A DNA stretch of 64,000 nucleotides, taken from Melampsora larici-populina 98AG31. Taxonomy: Eukaryota; Basidiomycota; Pucciniomycetes; Pucciniales; Melampsoraceae. Made by a program: the position numbers and the translations under genes. This document shows, one piece after another, positions 22,895 to 34,707 of the stretch. The stretch covers positions 221,677 through 285,676 of the forward strand of contig NW_006768806.1 in the NCBI RefSeq assembly GCF_000204055.1. Direction: 5' to 3'. Each line of letters starts with the position of its first letter. Position 1 is the stretch's first letter. The notes under the pieces were generated by a model that was given only the letters and a program-made list of their open reading frames with translations, was not told the origin of the DNA and did no database searches.

Positions 22895-24770
22895 TCAAAC
22901 AAATACAATCGCGTCTTCCAAGAGCCCTAGGACAGTCTGATATATTGCCCAAGTTTTTATCCATGGTGTTCGAACATGCAGTCCTGATGGCCGGTTGCGA
23001 ACGTCAAGTAACTAATGTAACAAAAGCCATAAGTGACGTGTCAAGGCAAAGTATGGATGGAATAAACCGACTTCAACATCAAAGATCAAATCGGCGTCAG
23101 GAGGGATTTCAGGCGTGGCTGGTGTTGAAGCATTTTCTCTGCATCAGTTAGGGTACGCACCTGGTTTAGATGATTGGACTTGAAAGACAAACCTAAATCA
23201 TTTCCAAACTCAGCATATCCAAGAGCTGATGGTATGTTGAGCCTTCTTTTCTCGCCAACGCACATCCTATAGGCCATGCAGTGGCAGTTGAAGTGTCAGA
23301 AGTGGCGAGTTTTGTAAAATATATCAAAAGCAAAAGTGTGGCCGATTGGTTTCCGAGACAAAGGGAGTGACAAACCCTAAAATCCCTTGTTCCCATCCCT
23401 AAACAAGTTCCAAAGGGGTTTATCAGAAACAATAACGTCATGTCTTGGGCAATGTCAAGGGTGCAAGATGGTGCAGATGAACACTACACACCTTGATGAC
23501 TTGATGACTACCCAAGACAAACTCAATCGGCCTGATATAGAAATCAAAATATGATACATCTCGTCAGATTATCGAGGAAACAATGCCACTTCGAACAGAA
23601 TGCCCACTGAACTTTGAAGGATCTGATGCTGAGTCAAATTGTTGTCCATTCGATGCTAGTCTACCGGTATACAAAAGACTGTCGATCACACAGATATTAA
23701 ATCGTGGGGACGTAGTATCAACGAATAGATCAGAGAACCAACTCACGCTACCTTGTCACCTGTCTCAGCCGCGATAGGGCAGCCTTCCCAACCCTCCTCC
23801 ACAATTTCGATGCCCACTTTTGCTTCTAGGACTGGCGGTTTACGATTCAATATTTTCAAAAGCTACACTGACCAATCCTCTGGGCTGATGATCAGACCAT
23901 CAAGCAGTAACAAGAGAACAACCCATCAAGCACCGTGACAAACCCATCTTACCTGCACGTCAAATACTAGAGTGGAATCTGGTGGGATCTCAGTCCCCGC
24001 TAACAGGTCACACAATCGAAAGTTGAAGAACAATACCCGCATCAGCCATACGTTAAAATCGAACCACCGGGGCTGGTATTTAGCTAGGGTGATCGGGCCA
24101 CTGACCTCCATGCTTTCCATAAGCCAAAGCAGAAGGGATGGTAAGAGTCCGATTTTCGCCTTCGCACATGCTGGTTTCGGGATACAAATGAATGAAAGAT
24201 GCAGTCAAAATCAACATTCGTTCATCTTCAAGATAGATTACCCCTGGGGATCACACCCTGACTGAACTCGAGCAATCCCTGGTCCCATCCCTATTCAAGC
24301 CAGAAAATAATGGACATAAGTTTGCTATGAGAACCGACCACGACAAAGGATAAGCAACAGCTCGACATACTTTGATGACCTCGCCAGCACCGAGCTTGAA
24401 TTTGAAAGCACTATAAGGTCGCCATTATGTGAGCATCGCGAATCCAAAGCTTGTAACAGGCTGCGAGCCTTTTCTAAAGCAAAGCGCACTTTCTGGGATC
24501 CTCAGTCGCATCGAATCGGACGCCATTCGAAGCCAGCGTTCCTACGTAGAGCATTCTGGGAACAACTCAAGAGACCTTGAGACTCTGTGCATCCAAAGAC
24601 TGTAACGCGAAGGTCACTGACGCGAGTTGATCACCTTGCTGACTAGTGATTGGACACGAGGACGGTTTGAAGGTTGTCTTGATATCAAGTTTCTCTGTGG
24701 GTGGAAGGCCGCCAGCTTGAAGTAGTGGTAAGGCCCAGGTGAAGGCAAATGCATAGGAACGTGCAATCAT
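22895..24770 (-). CDS. Secretory peptidyl-prolyl isomerase with two FKBP domains, 13 exons
   Basis: Predicted ER or secreted proline isomerase. Exons (minus): 24770-24622, 24555-24490, 24410-24371, 24290-24268, 24170-24106, 23999-23953, 23862-23747, 23678-23613, 23531-23492, 23398-23376, 23266-23193, 23118-23072, 23011-22895; 873 bases, 290 residues. Residues 1-19 (MIARSYAFAFTWALPLLQA) are a signal peptide. FKBP domain A (about 27-138) has LYVGTLASNG, FD65, VIKGW87, MCEGENRTLTIPSALAYGK and EIPPDSTLVFDV; domain B (about 139-260) has LYTGRLASNG, FD184, VIKGW206, MCVGEKRRLNIPSALGYAE and EIPPDADLIFDV. The Tyr, Phe-Asp, Val-Ile, Trp, Tyr and Phe positions that line the FKBP pocket are kept in both. 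No HDEL-type signal ends the 30-residue tail. Exon lengths 66-40-23 and 47 recur in both halves, showing an internal duplication. Some donors are unusual (GTTCAG, GTTTGT, GTCGGT). Closest family: FKBP2. Confidence 0.88.
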
Positions 24771-25463
24771 CACTAATTCATTTGAAGGTTTGTTGTTGAG
24801 GGCGCGGAGTTCCTCATTGAAGGCTTGAAGTTGCTCTAGCCTGTCACAGAGTCTGTGCAGATATGTAGCACGAATGTCACGTACAGTTCATTGAATGTGA
24901 AACGGTGAGCTACTATTACCAAACCTAACTCATTCACAACCACAACTTCACCCTCGACCTCGAAACATCAAAACCAGCTGAGCGATGCCTTCTCCCTCTC
25001 CTCATCAACGCATTCCTCCCTCAAGTTATGCAGCCATTCATCTCCTGGTGCGATGATATGGCTGCTCATGATCTCAATGTGAGTTGTCCCAAGATTTCAC
25101 TCTTTCCTCAACTTCTCTCCCTCGCTTGACTCGCACTTGGTCTAGGATGCTATTACAAATGTATCAAATCAAACTAGAGTTTCTGATTTTGTTGGGCTTC
25201 ATCGCTTGACGCTGATTGTCACTGCATAATCTTCTCTCTGAGACCATCAGATCTATTGACCTCTCCTTCAAACGTGATGAATTCCTGACGCTAACGATTC
25301 GTGACTGTTGCCCGGCCAGTACCATCTACATCCCTAGCCTGCTATATATTTCGACTCGACAAGAATTAAATGCAAGAGGTCAGTTTGTAGTGGTCGTATC
25401 TTACTCCTTTCCTCTCCTTGAATGATGATCTTGTAAAAAATATGGAATTACCGGCGGAACTTT

Positions 25464-25535
25464 TTGCTTGACCCTTGTGGCAAGCTCTTGCTTGACCCTA
25501 GTGGCAAGCTCTTGTTTGACCCTTGTGGCAAGCTT
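25464..25535. repeat. Minisatellite, three 24 bp units
   Basis: Three tandem copies of TTGCTTGACCCTTGTGGCAA plus GCTC, differing at three positions. The unit length is a multiple of three and the plus strand stays open across it, giving an eight-residue repeat LLDPCGKL. No longer gene context supports translation. Confidence 0.9.
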
Positions 25536-26720
25536 GCGTGTCGAGAACAGTTGCATTCTTCTGACCTTACCAGTGGCTCACATTACACATCTCCGGGGCT
25601 CAAGAGTTCATTACTGACGTACTGCTATTTCTTTGACTGGACGAATTTAGGTTATCGCCACTCCGATCTACGCGTTTGAGTCAAGTTCCAGGTAGGCGAC
25701 GTTTCCTCTGTCTCTTTTCACCTTCTCAATGATGAGCATTTCCATTATCACGACGGTCTTCGTAACAATTATGTCGAATTTGCCCGCCACTAAACCATTT
25801 TAACGGGCATACTCTGAACCTCACACCCTCTTCCACTCTCTGGTCGTCAATTGCTAGTCGCTGATTGATATCGTTTCTTTTCGTACTTGACAGTCTTCAT
25901 TTAAACCCGTGCAAGTACGATGTATAATTTTCCTTCAGCAGAACACATCTTGTAACATTGATTCATATGTAGCCTAAAACAATGAAATGACAACCTGCTT
26001 CCCTGATTAAACTCCCTCCCAATGAGATCCTTCTTTTGACACCGTCCTCTGATAATCAGAGCAGAGCAAGGCCTCGCTGCAACTAATTGAACTTGAGCAA
26101 GCCCCTCAGGGCGGCGTCCGCCGCGCCCCCGTAAGGGCTAACTTCACTAGTCCCTCTTCAAGGCGCAGACATCCTCTGGCGCCGGCGGAGGAGGGTTATA
26201 CGCGCGAAACGCAAGTTCCTGCGTGATAGAAGTGCAAAATTGTCTCAACATTTCCTCTTCAACGTGTACATATGATTCCCAAGTAACCCTGCATCATTGA
26301 TAAAAAAGTTGTAGAGATGAAATGAGATTGAATCAACGTAACTGGTGGATCTCTTCATTGCATGACTGTGTGAACAATTGGCTCACACAAACTGGCTTGA
26401 CCCACATGAGTGTGTAAGATATGTTGTTGCAGCAGATCTGTGAATATCTTGACTTATTCAATAATCAATTGGCTTGATTCTGGGGTTCTGGAACAGTTCA
26501 GAAGAATCTGAAGAAGGCAAAAGAGATGGAAAATTTCCGCATCATATTTCATAAGAGCACCTTGAAGTTCTGGATTGTGTGAGGTGGTAAACTTGATGCC
26601 CAGAGAGAGTCACAGCCAAAGCAAAATCCTATCAGACTTTGGGATATGTTTAAGCCACAAGCCCTCTGCAGGCTCCAGGTGACATCTCTGTGATTGGTGT
26701 GGCTTGTGTCAAGCTAGTTG

Positions 26721-26870
26721 TAGAGGCACTTACAAGATACAGCAGACTTGCATTTTTGGTGGAGAACTTCCAAGAATCAAGTCCTGTTATGTACTTTTGT
26801 CAACTTCCCTTCTAAACCTCACCACCAAAAGTTGCAGGATCCTTGGGTGTACTTTGCCAAATTAATCTAC
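26721..26870. repeat. Left arm of a diverged long inverted repeat
   Basis: This stretch matches the reverse complement of 30890-31043. Shared words include CTTACAA.ATAC, ATTTTTGG..GAG.ACTT and TCTAAACCTCACCAC. The arms are diverged by perhaps 25-30 percent by eye. They may bound an old 4.3 kb element or be two independent insertions in opposite orientation. Confidence 0.55.
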
Positions 26871-29120
26871 ATATCTTGCTACAACACACTGGGCAAAGTG
26901 AGGTCATGTAGTGAATACAGGTTGTGTGGTCATGTTGAAAACAGAATATATTTCCACACCCTTGGTCATGTCACAGCTACATGACATGTCTTCATGTAGC
27001 ACACCGCTGCCACTCATACAAGTGAGATGTGTGTGGGGCCTACAAGAATAGTGTGATACAGATTGTGTGAGTGACATATGGGTGTGACACATGTACCCTT
27101 CAGTGTGTACTCAAATACATGTGATTGGTATGAGTGGTACAGAATGCGCACAGGATGAAGAATCCTGCATGCCTGACAGGTGCACCCAATATGCATTCAG
27201 GACCGCACAACCTGTATGCACTGCATGACTTCAATTTTCCCAGGGTGCAACTTTCAATGCAAGCAGACCTGGTGCTGTGACCTAGCCCTGGCCTCAACTG
27301 GCTGACTGTGCCCACTGCTTGTCTGGAAGCAGACAGTACATACCCTGACACACCACAACCAGCTTGATAGGAGTCCTAAAAGCCCTGTGGGTACCCTGGC
27401 AGCACCCCTCATTTTGTTTGCCGTATATTCAAGGAAATTGCCTTCTGAGTGGGGTCCCATAGTTTCAAGCTCTGAGCAGGCTAAAATAAGTTTTATACAC
27501 AGTTTCATACACCTGTATGTGCAATAACAAGAATTCTGCCCTTTGGTCCTTTTTAGCTCTTATAATCAATTCAAGGTGTGCCCCTGTGTGCCCTGATTTA
27601 TTTATGGACCCCAGAAAGCCCCCCCCCAACCAAGTGACACATTTGGTATGATTCCAGTTCTCAAGATTTTGTCATGATACCAACAAAATTGGTATGAAAA
27701 TGGCTGGTTGGTAAATCAACTTACACACATGGCCAGTATGATTCTCAGGAGCCTTTTTTGGAAGTACAACATACCAGCGTGTTTGGTCCTGGATGGTATG
27801 GAAACATTAGGACCCTGGATAGCGCGTACAGACCCTCCTAACAAAATGCACTTTTTGGGTATTTGCTTGTGCACACAACACTCCACTACTTATGGAGGTG
27901 CACAGTAGCTCATTGTGTGCGGGCAAAGAAGGGCTATCTTATGATGCCAGCCTCGAGTTTTTTGGAGTGCTGGTTGAGGAGAAAAATGCAAAAAACGTGA
28001 CTGATTTTTTTTGATGATCCTGAGCAGATTCCTACATACTGGGGCTGGGTCTCTACATCGGGTTTTACCCAAAACTGCTGCTCCTACTCAATTGAAAGTA
28101 TATGTACTAGAAAGATACAGTCTTGTTTAACCTGTTGCAGTTTTCAAAACTCAGAAAATGATCATGGCCGCGTGGGAAAAGCCCAAAACCCGACAAAAAC
28201 AAAACTCAGGTACCAATTAGGGGGGTGTATTTGGGCTCTCCAGGGTCCTGAAACATTGCTTTGTAGACTAAAGCAATTTCAATCAGCCTTCTGCTTCTGA
28301 TTCTGTCAAGTGTTGAAGATTTTAATGACTATACCTTGAGCATAAACTGCAACAATGTGGTCTCAAGATATGTGAGAGCACACACCATTCAATCAGACCA
28401 ATAAGCCATGCCAACCTGATGGACCACTGTGGGCCATATCCATCAAATCTTTTGAAACCTACAATTATTGTGATTTGGGTGTTACCAACATGCCTGGGGT
28501 TTTCTTTTCTAATCTTGAAATCTTACAAAAAAATGGTATGGAAGTTCCAAAAATCCAAAAATTCAGGTTTCATGTTGATTGATCCAGGGGGAGCTTTCTG
28601 GGGTCCTGTCCGCCCAGGGGTGGGCAGAGCATCAGAGCAGCCAGGTCACCATTGGTAATCCTGATCTTATCAAATTTTATGTCATGGTTACCACAGTCAA
28701 CACCCAACCCCAGCACAGGCCAGCACAGAGTGTGCTAAACTGCACTGTGCCCAAAATTTCCAAATTGCACATACCAACTGCGCTGCACTGAGTTACAGTT
28801 ACCCAAAATCTTGGAGACCCCTGTGGTGTGCTCCAGAATTGGTAAGCTCAGCACAGTGAGCCAAAAACTGTAATTTTTTGCAGCTTTTTGTAAATGGCAA
28901 GTGCAATTTGCTGATTTTCAAAAGGAGAGAATCTGTGGGAGTAGATAGATCCACTACACTGTGAAAAGGTACAGTGCCATGGTCAGAAATAGAAAAGGGC
29001 CTGCGCTGGTGAGTGGCACAGTCACGAAATTTTCAAAAATCCCAGGACTGAGCCTCAGCGCAGGCACAGGCTGTGCTGCAACTTGGATGTTTCTATAATG
29101 ATATGTGCATTATGGCAATG

Positions 29121-29536
29121 CTGCCACAGTTACTATACTAGTATCAGTATCTTGCAGTATAGTATCTTTTTGAAAGTATAGTATCCAGATACTTAGTATT
29201 GGAAACCAGATACTATACTCCCAGGTGCTGAAAGACAGTATCTTGAAATTGAATACTAGTATCTGATACTCTCCCAAATGTAGATACTAAAGATACTTGG
29301 TATCTGCTCAAGATACTATTGGGTATCTGGAGATACCTGAGGATACCCGTGAGTATCTGAAGTATACACAGGAGATACTATACGGACCCTGAGGGTTTTA
29401 GGTATCCTGGTTTTGGATACCGTATCCAGTATAGTATCTTTTTAGGATACTATACTGATACTTTTTTTTGCAGTATTGCAAAGGAGATACTATACTCAGT
29501 ATCCCTGGTACTATACTAGTATAGTAACTGTGGCAG
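29121..29536. mobile_element. AGTATC-rich foldback/MITE element, 416 bp
   Basis: The ends are inverted repeats, CTGCCACAGTTACTATACTA on each side, with the outer 24 bases near-perfect. Inside are more than fifteen copies of AGTATC, GATACT and AGTATAGTATC words on both strands, so the whole element can fold into many alternative hairpins. No coding frame is present. No clear target duplication is visible, so the superfamily is open. Confidence 0.75.
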
Positions 29537-30372
29537 AGTTGATTGTGGTGCAGTTACTGTTGTAGATGTACATCCTGTGTTATGATTGGATATTTGTCTA
29601 CCAATATTGATAATCTCTGTGTGATATTAACTCTCATATCACATGTGCTATATTTCCTATCATCAAGTGTCCTATGTGTCTGCACCAAGCCAGAAATTCA
29701 TCTGTTCAAAGTTCTTTCTCTTTCCTCACAAGCTAATCATTATAACACTTGTGAATCTGTGGATGACTCATAGGTATGTTTCTTTTTTATATCTTAGTCA
29801 TATATCACTCTTTATGTCTTTTTTGTTAGTTTTGTTTATGTTTGCAAAATAAAAAACATCACCCATTCAAAGCCAATTATCTTTTGTTCACAAGCTAATT
29901 GTTGATGCGCTTGTGAATCTGTGTATGACTCATACTTACAGCCCTAAGCAGCCCACTCTCCATGGCTTGGGCATGGCATAAAAAAGGGCCTCACAGTGGT
30001 TAAAGCCAAAAAAAATGTAATAATACTGCCTGCAAAAGTTTCTGAGTTCAGAATTTGTGAAGTTTTTTTTTGAGGAAAAAAAATCATTTTAGCCCCCAAT
30101 GTTAAAGGGTTTGGGCCTTCTTGGGTCCCCTGGAAATGGTAGCAGCACTGAATTACAAGACTTCTAGGGCCAAAAAGGTTCAATTTGTTGCCATCAAGAT
30201 TCAATGAGGCTTGGGTTGTAAATTTACACTAATTGCGCGTGGTGGTAGCTATAGCAATATTAGCATCACACTCAGTACCTAGCTAAGCAGTGAATTTGGT
30301 GCTGGGTCCAAACTTTTTTTTGCCTGTTAGAATTCACATGGATCTAGAGATCAGAAAGGGTGACTTCATATA

Positions 30373-30461
30373 CAGTTGTTTTCAAAAAGCTTGCCGACAT
30401 TTGCCCGCAAAACTCGAGCAATTTGGCGGTGAATTAGCGGCAAGCTTTTTGAAAACGACTG
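30373..30461. mobile_element. 89 bp mini-MITE with TA target duplication
   Basis: The left end CAGTTGTTTTCAAAAAGC and the right end read inward CAGTCGTTTTCAAAAAGC continue as a 24 bp inverted repeat with one mismatch, flanked on both sides by TA (30371-30372, 30462-30463). Only about 41 bases separate the arms. This is a minimal Tc1/mariner-type non-autonomous element. Confidence 0.85.
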
Positions 30462-30889
30462 TATAACTGAGATTGAAGTAGGGTGTATCAATCCTGATAC
30501 CTGGAGTTCCTGATACCCATAGTGCGCCACTAAGTAAAAGCATGATCTACAACTATAGTGAGTATGGGTCATAACACTGCCTTTTTTTCAAAAACACATA
30601 TTTTCAACATCACCTTTGAATATTTGGATCAAGCTCAGTGAGTAGATTTCAAATGTGCAAGTATTGTAAATAACAGTGAATTTGAATTGTGCATTATCCA
30701 TCCAACAAATGAAATTTTATTTTGCAAGTAAGATTGTTACACATTCTTAGCTTTACATATGGCCTGTTATGATGGCCCAGGACAGCCTAAACCTCCTGTG
30801 TATGTCTCTAACAAAATTTGAAAGTATAGAAATGGAAATCTTACATTTCAAAATCAGAGTACTCACTTTCAATTTAGCACAAACCAGCA

Positions 30890-31043
30890 TATAAGGTACC
30901 AAAATATGTAAAAAGATCTAGAGAACAACTTACAAGAATCCAGTAACTTTTTGTGGTGAGGTTTAGAGGGGAAGTCAAAAAAATTCATTCCAGAATCCTA
31001 AGTCCTCTGCCAAAAATTGTGAGTATGTTGTAAGCCCCTCTTC
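30890..31043. repeat. Right arm of a diverged long inverted repeat
   Basis: Reverse-complement partner of 26721-26870; see that entry. The sequence GTGGTGAGGTTTAGAGGGGA here pairs with TCCCTTCTAAACCTCACCAC-like sequence on the left. Confidence 0.55.
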
Positions 31044-32628
31044 AAGGGTGCAGCAAACATTATTGTAAGGGGGTGAGTTAATTTTAGCAACTAATACACT
31101 GCTCTAGAATTGGCCTTGAGATCCCTCTGTCCTTACCAGGCTTTCAAACTGTCCTGTGTTAGAAATTTGGTGTGAGACCAGTCAGATGATAGGTGCCTTT
31201 CCTATGACACCCATTTTGAGGCCCTCACTCATCAAACCTTACCAGAGAGCCAAATCAAAACTGTCACAACAGACAAGACTGGCTTAAAATTGTCATACAG
31301 GGACAGTTAGTTGCTATGGAAAATACAATTGTGACCTTGACATGAGATGTGTTAGTTATCTGTACATTTTTTGTCTTGTTTTGATGTTTTATCTTGGTGT
31401 ATTGAGGAGACTAGTGACTCAATATTGGCATTAGAATTCGTTTTTTGTTCTTGTGGTCATTGTCTTCATTCTTTTGTGTGATACTAACTGTTGACTGTGT
31501 TTCTCTTATCACTATAATATACCTATGATGAGACATACCTGAGTTTGATCCTCAACTTATTTAAACCCTTTTTATACTTTCACTTATCAATCAGTCTTTA
31601 ATAATACTTATGAAATGACATTTCTTGGTTGTGCAGGGCTTATAGGTTCTTCTCTCTTGAGTAAATCCACATTTTATCAAAATATGTCACTCAACTTGGT
31701 GTGGGATTATCAATATCCCACTTCACTGCTTTACTATCTGTTGACTTCATCTTCTCCTGCTGCTGACTTGGTCCTATCTACTGCCACTGGTTTACCAACT
31801 GAATCTTTGGTTCCTAGTGTTCTCACTGTAACTCAGCTGGAAATCTTTCATTCTTTAGAAGACCTCCTGTCTCAACTTTGAACTTTGTCTCCTCTTCTTC
31901 CTATCAAATCTTGGCATAGATAATCCTAATCCCAGCAACAATACTATCTCATATGCTAGGATATTTCCCAACTGGAATAAACACTCACATTTCCCCCTGA
32001 AAACTAGAGGTTTGGATCAGATGCTTGCTTCAGATTCCAAAGCCTACAACTGCTGACAAATTAGCCCATATTGTGTCCAGAGGCACATCCTTGTCAATCT
32101 AAAATCAGGGTCCAAAATGAACTCCAGATGTCTCAAATTGACATCACAACCAGCCAAAGGAAATTCTGGAATGCTCTCATCCAGAGACAAGCATAGCTTT
32201 GTGGACAGAATGAATGAATTATTTTTTTCCAAAGAATCAATTTTGATTGTCTGTCCAGATTAAATTTATATCCACAACCTTTTCTCATGTATCAAGTTGA
32301 AGGGAAGAAGAATCTGAAGACCAGAAGCTTGTGAAGTTGAGAGAGTAAGTCATACTTGACTTGAATGCCCAATAGACATTTTTGCTGAAGAAGTTAAATC
32401 CCAAGTCGGTTGAAGGAGTCTGGATTTTGACCAGACATGGCTAATTGATTGAGTATTGAAATGATTTCAAGTTGGTGAGGACTTGCTTCCACACTTCATC
32501 CCTCAGGTCTCAACCCTGATGACTTCTTTGGGTGTGTGAAAAGTGTCTTGACGCAGTAGAAATATGTCATATTCCCTTATGTGTTTAGAGAGGTTTTATA
32601 AATACATGAATTTGTGAATTTCTTCAGT

Positions 32629-33573
32629 ATGAATTCGATTGTTGATAATATTCGAATCATGACCACCAAGGATGCTTCACTAGATTCATTCTTAGATATC
32701 CTAGCTCTAAGACTCTCATCAGTTCCATTCAATGAACTAACTCAACAACAACAACAACATCAACCCCAAGTTCCAGATCCAATCAATCGATCTACAACCA
32801 AACCAGTCACGATATCTTTTGTTGGTAAACTAATCAATCCGATCCAATCTTTTAATTCACAATGGATCACTTTTCAATCCATTGTTCCATTTTGTAATCA
32901 AACTTCAAAATCTGGTCTTTTACTTCCTGTTATCAAACTTAGGAATACTGTTGTCAAACCTCATGGAACTAATCATGATGAACTTTCGGAATGGTTAATT
33001 GTCTGTTATTTACCTTTTCATACATATCTTATCTTGATAGATCAGTTTAACTAACTCATGATCCATTCTTACTCCCAAAAAATCTATACAAAACAGTCTG
33101 GTGATTTATCTATGATCGGAGAACAACTCACAATCGTAGCTCAAAGTCTATACATCCTCGAACCCAACCAAATCCCATGCGAAAGAATCTCTCAAATCTG
33201 TGCCACAGGTTTACTGGCAGGTATCGTTCAAAAGCAACATACTTTTCACTTCAGCTCTCATCCGATCAATCACGATTCCAAAGTCGAGTTTGAAGATCTA
33301 GAATGGGATGATGCCAATATCTGCGATCGATCATCGATCACTGCTGGAGCAGTTACATGGTTTGATATTGGAGTTGGATTATCTCGAAGAGAAGAAAACG
33401 ATCCACATGAATGGTTAGAACTTAGACACGCGATGGTTTCGATGAAGTGTAGGAGATCTACTTCAGATACGAAAGATAACGATCGGGTATTAGAAAACCT
33501 AGAACCTGTCACTATTGTTGGTCAACTAATGGAATTGAATTTAGAAACTCAAGAATTCTTTATTCAACTCTAA
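32629..33573 (+). CDS. Unrecognised protein, two exons
   Basis: I do not recognise this gene. Exons 32629-33000 and 33097-33573 join to 849 bases, 282 residues. The first ATG of the frame at 32629 is used. The intron begins GTCTGT, a donor also used in RSE1 and the esterase gene here, has an excellent branch site (TTTAACTAAC) and ends AAAACAG. The protein has a Gln-rich patch (NELTQQQQQHQPQ, about residues 38-50), then PVTISFVGKLINPIQ, and near the end VTIVGQLMELNLETQEFFIQ; these two similar strand-rich segments could belong to OB-like folds, which is only a guess. The middle is acidic (EFEDLEWDDANICD). No signal peptide or membrane segment is seen. Confidence 0.7.
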
Positions 33574-34707
33574 GAACTCAAACTATAGATTTATTAAACT
33601 TCTTTTATATTGATCTTGAATGATTAGTGATTTCATTTTGTTTCTTGAATTTGTATTACTACAAGCTTTCATTGCTTTGCCTTCTTGGACACATAATCTT
33701 GATTGACTTGTTATTCATGTAACTCATGGATTTTAATATCCGGATAAGCTAGTCACTTCTTTGAGACGAAGCGTCTCTTACTGGCATTGAGTGTGTAAAT
33801 CACTTAGTCGCGGCCTCTCAAAAACACGTTGAAGGCTGAGTTCATTCCAGGTCAATTGACAGTGGTAGTGAAGAAAATCATTAGATTCATTTGAGTCTGA
33901 TCGATGCGGGGTTTATTTTTATATAACAAGAAATATATTATTTTGATCATAAAAGGAAGAGGTTCATCATACCAAGAGACTGTCAGTTGATTCAAGGAAA
34001 CAATCAATGAGGAATTGACTGAAACTTGAAGTTATGGAGATAAGTGTATCTAATTGTTAATGCAGCTACTTGAAAATATCATCAAGAGATAAAATCGCTC
34101 TGTTTGTTTTATCTTCTCCTCATCTTCCATACTAACCAAAGTAACAAATATCTCTTCATTCAACACCTCTCAGTTTTTCTGACTATCGCTTCATCAAACT
34201 AATCTGAATCAATCTCTTTCAATTAACATTAGATAATTTATTCCAATCAAACAATAAATAATCCAAACACCTATCTCCTTTCCAACCTATATGTTCATTG
34301 AAAGATCCCACCCCAAAAAAAAACAAAACAAAAATAAAATAAAACAACAAAATGAGAGTAAAAGATGAGTGTGATGAGTAAGATACAAAAAAATCAGAAA
34401 TAAGTTTTTTTTACATTTTCCACATGAAATTCAGACATATATATAGATATCTTGATAGATAATCAATCATTCTTGGAAAAAGGATTAGTCAATTAAATGA
34501 AAGTTTTGAACGAGATTGATGGATTGATTGCTAAGAGATTAGTGAAACGATAAGATGATTAATGAAAAAGAAGAAAACGTATAAACACAATTGATTGAGA
34601 ATGATAAAAATGATAATAATGATAATGATATTATATTCTGTACTTTTGAGTAGTAGTAGTACAATAATGAAATAGAAAAACCCCCAAATTTCGAACCCAA
34701 AACCAAC
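33574..34707. other. Intergenic tract, convergent 3' ends
   Basis: The 32.6 kb gene (plus) and the membrane-protein gene (minus) converge here. The sequence is very AT-rich, with A-tracts near 34312-34350, and holds no gene I can see. Confidence 0.45.

Larger units (their letters stand above)
24771..32628. other. Gene-poor repeat tract between FKBP gene and the 32.6 kb gene
   Basis: Nearly 8 kb without a convincing intact gene. At 24905-25170 (plus) there is an exon-like frame (CLLPLLINAFLPQVMQPFIS) ending at a GTGAGT donor with a possible acceptor at 25144; I cannot identify it. A 24 bp minisatellite is at 25464-25535. A locally GC-rich patch with GCGGCGTCCGCCGC lies near 26110. From 26.7 to 31.1 kb there are inverted repeats, a foldback element and a tiny MITE, listed separately. 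The 31.3-32.6 kb part is AT-rich and unremarkable. Confidence 0.45.

Noticed and set aside
26101..26215. GC-rich patch with GCGGCGTCCGCCGC and GGCGCCGGCGG, tested as a tRNA, rRNA or centromere-like signal
   Set aside because: No cloverleaf, A/B box pair or rRNA-like sequence can be formed; it remains an unexplained local composition change.
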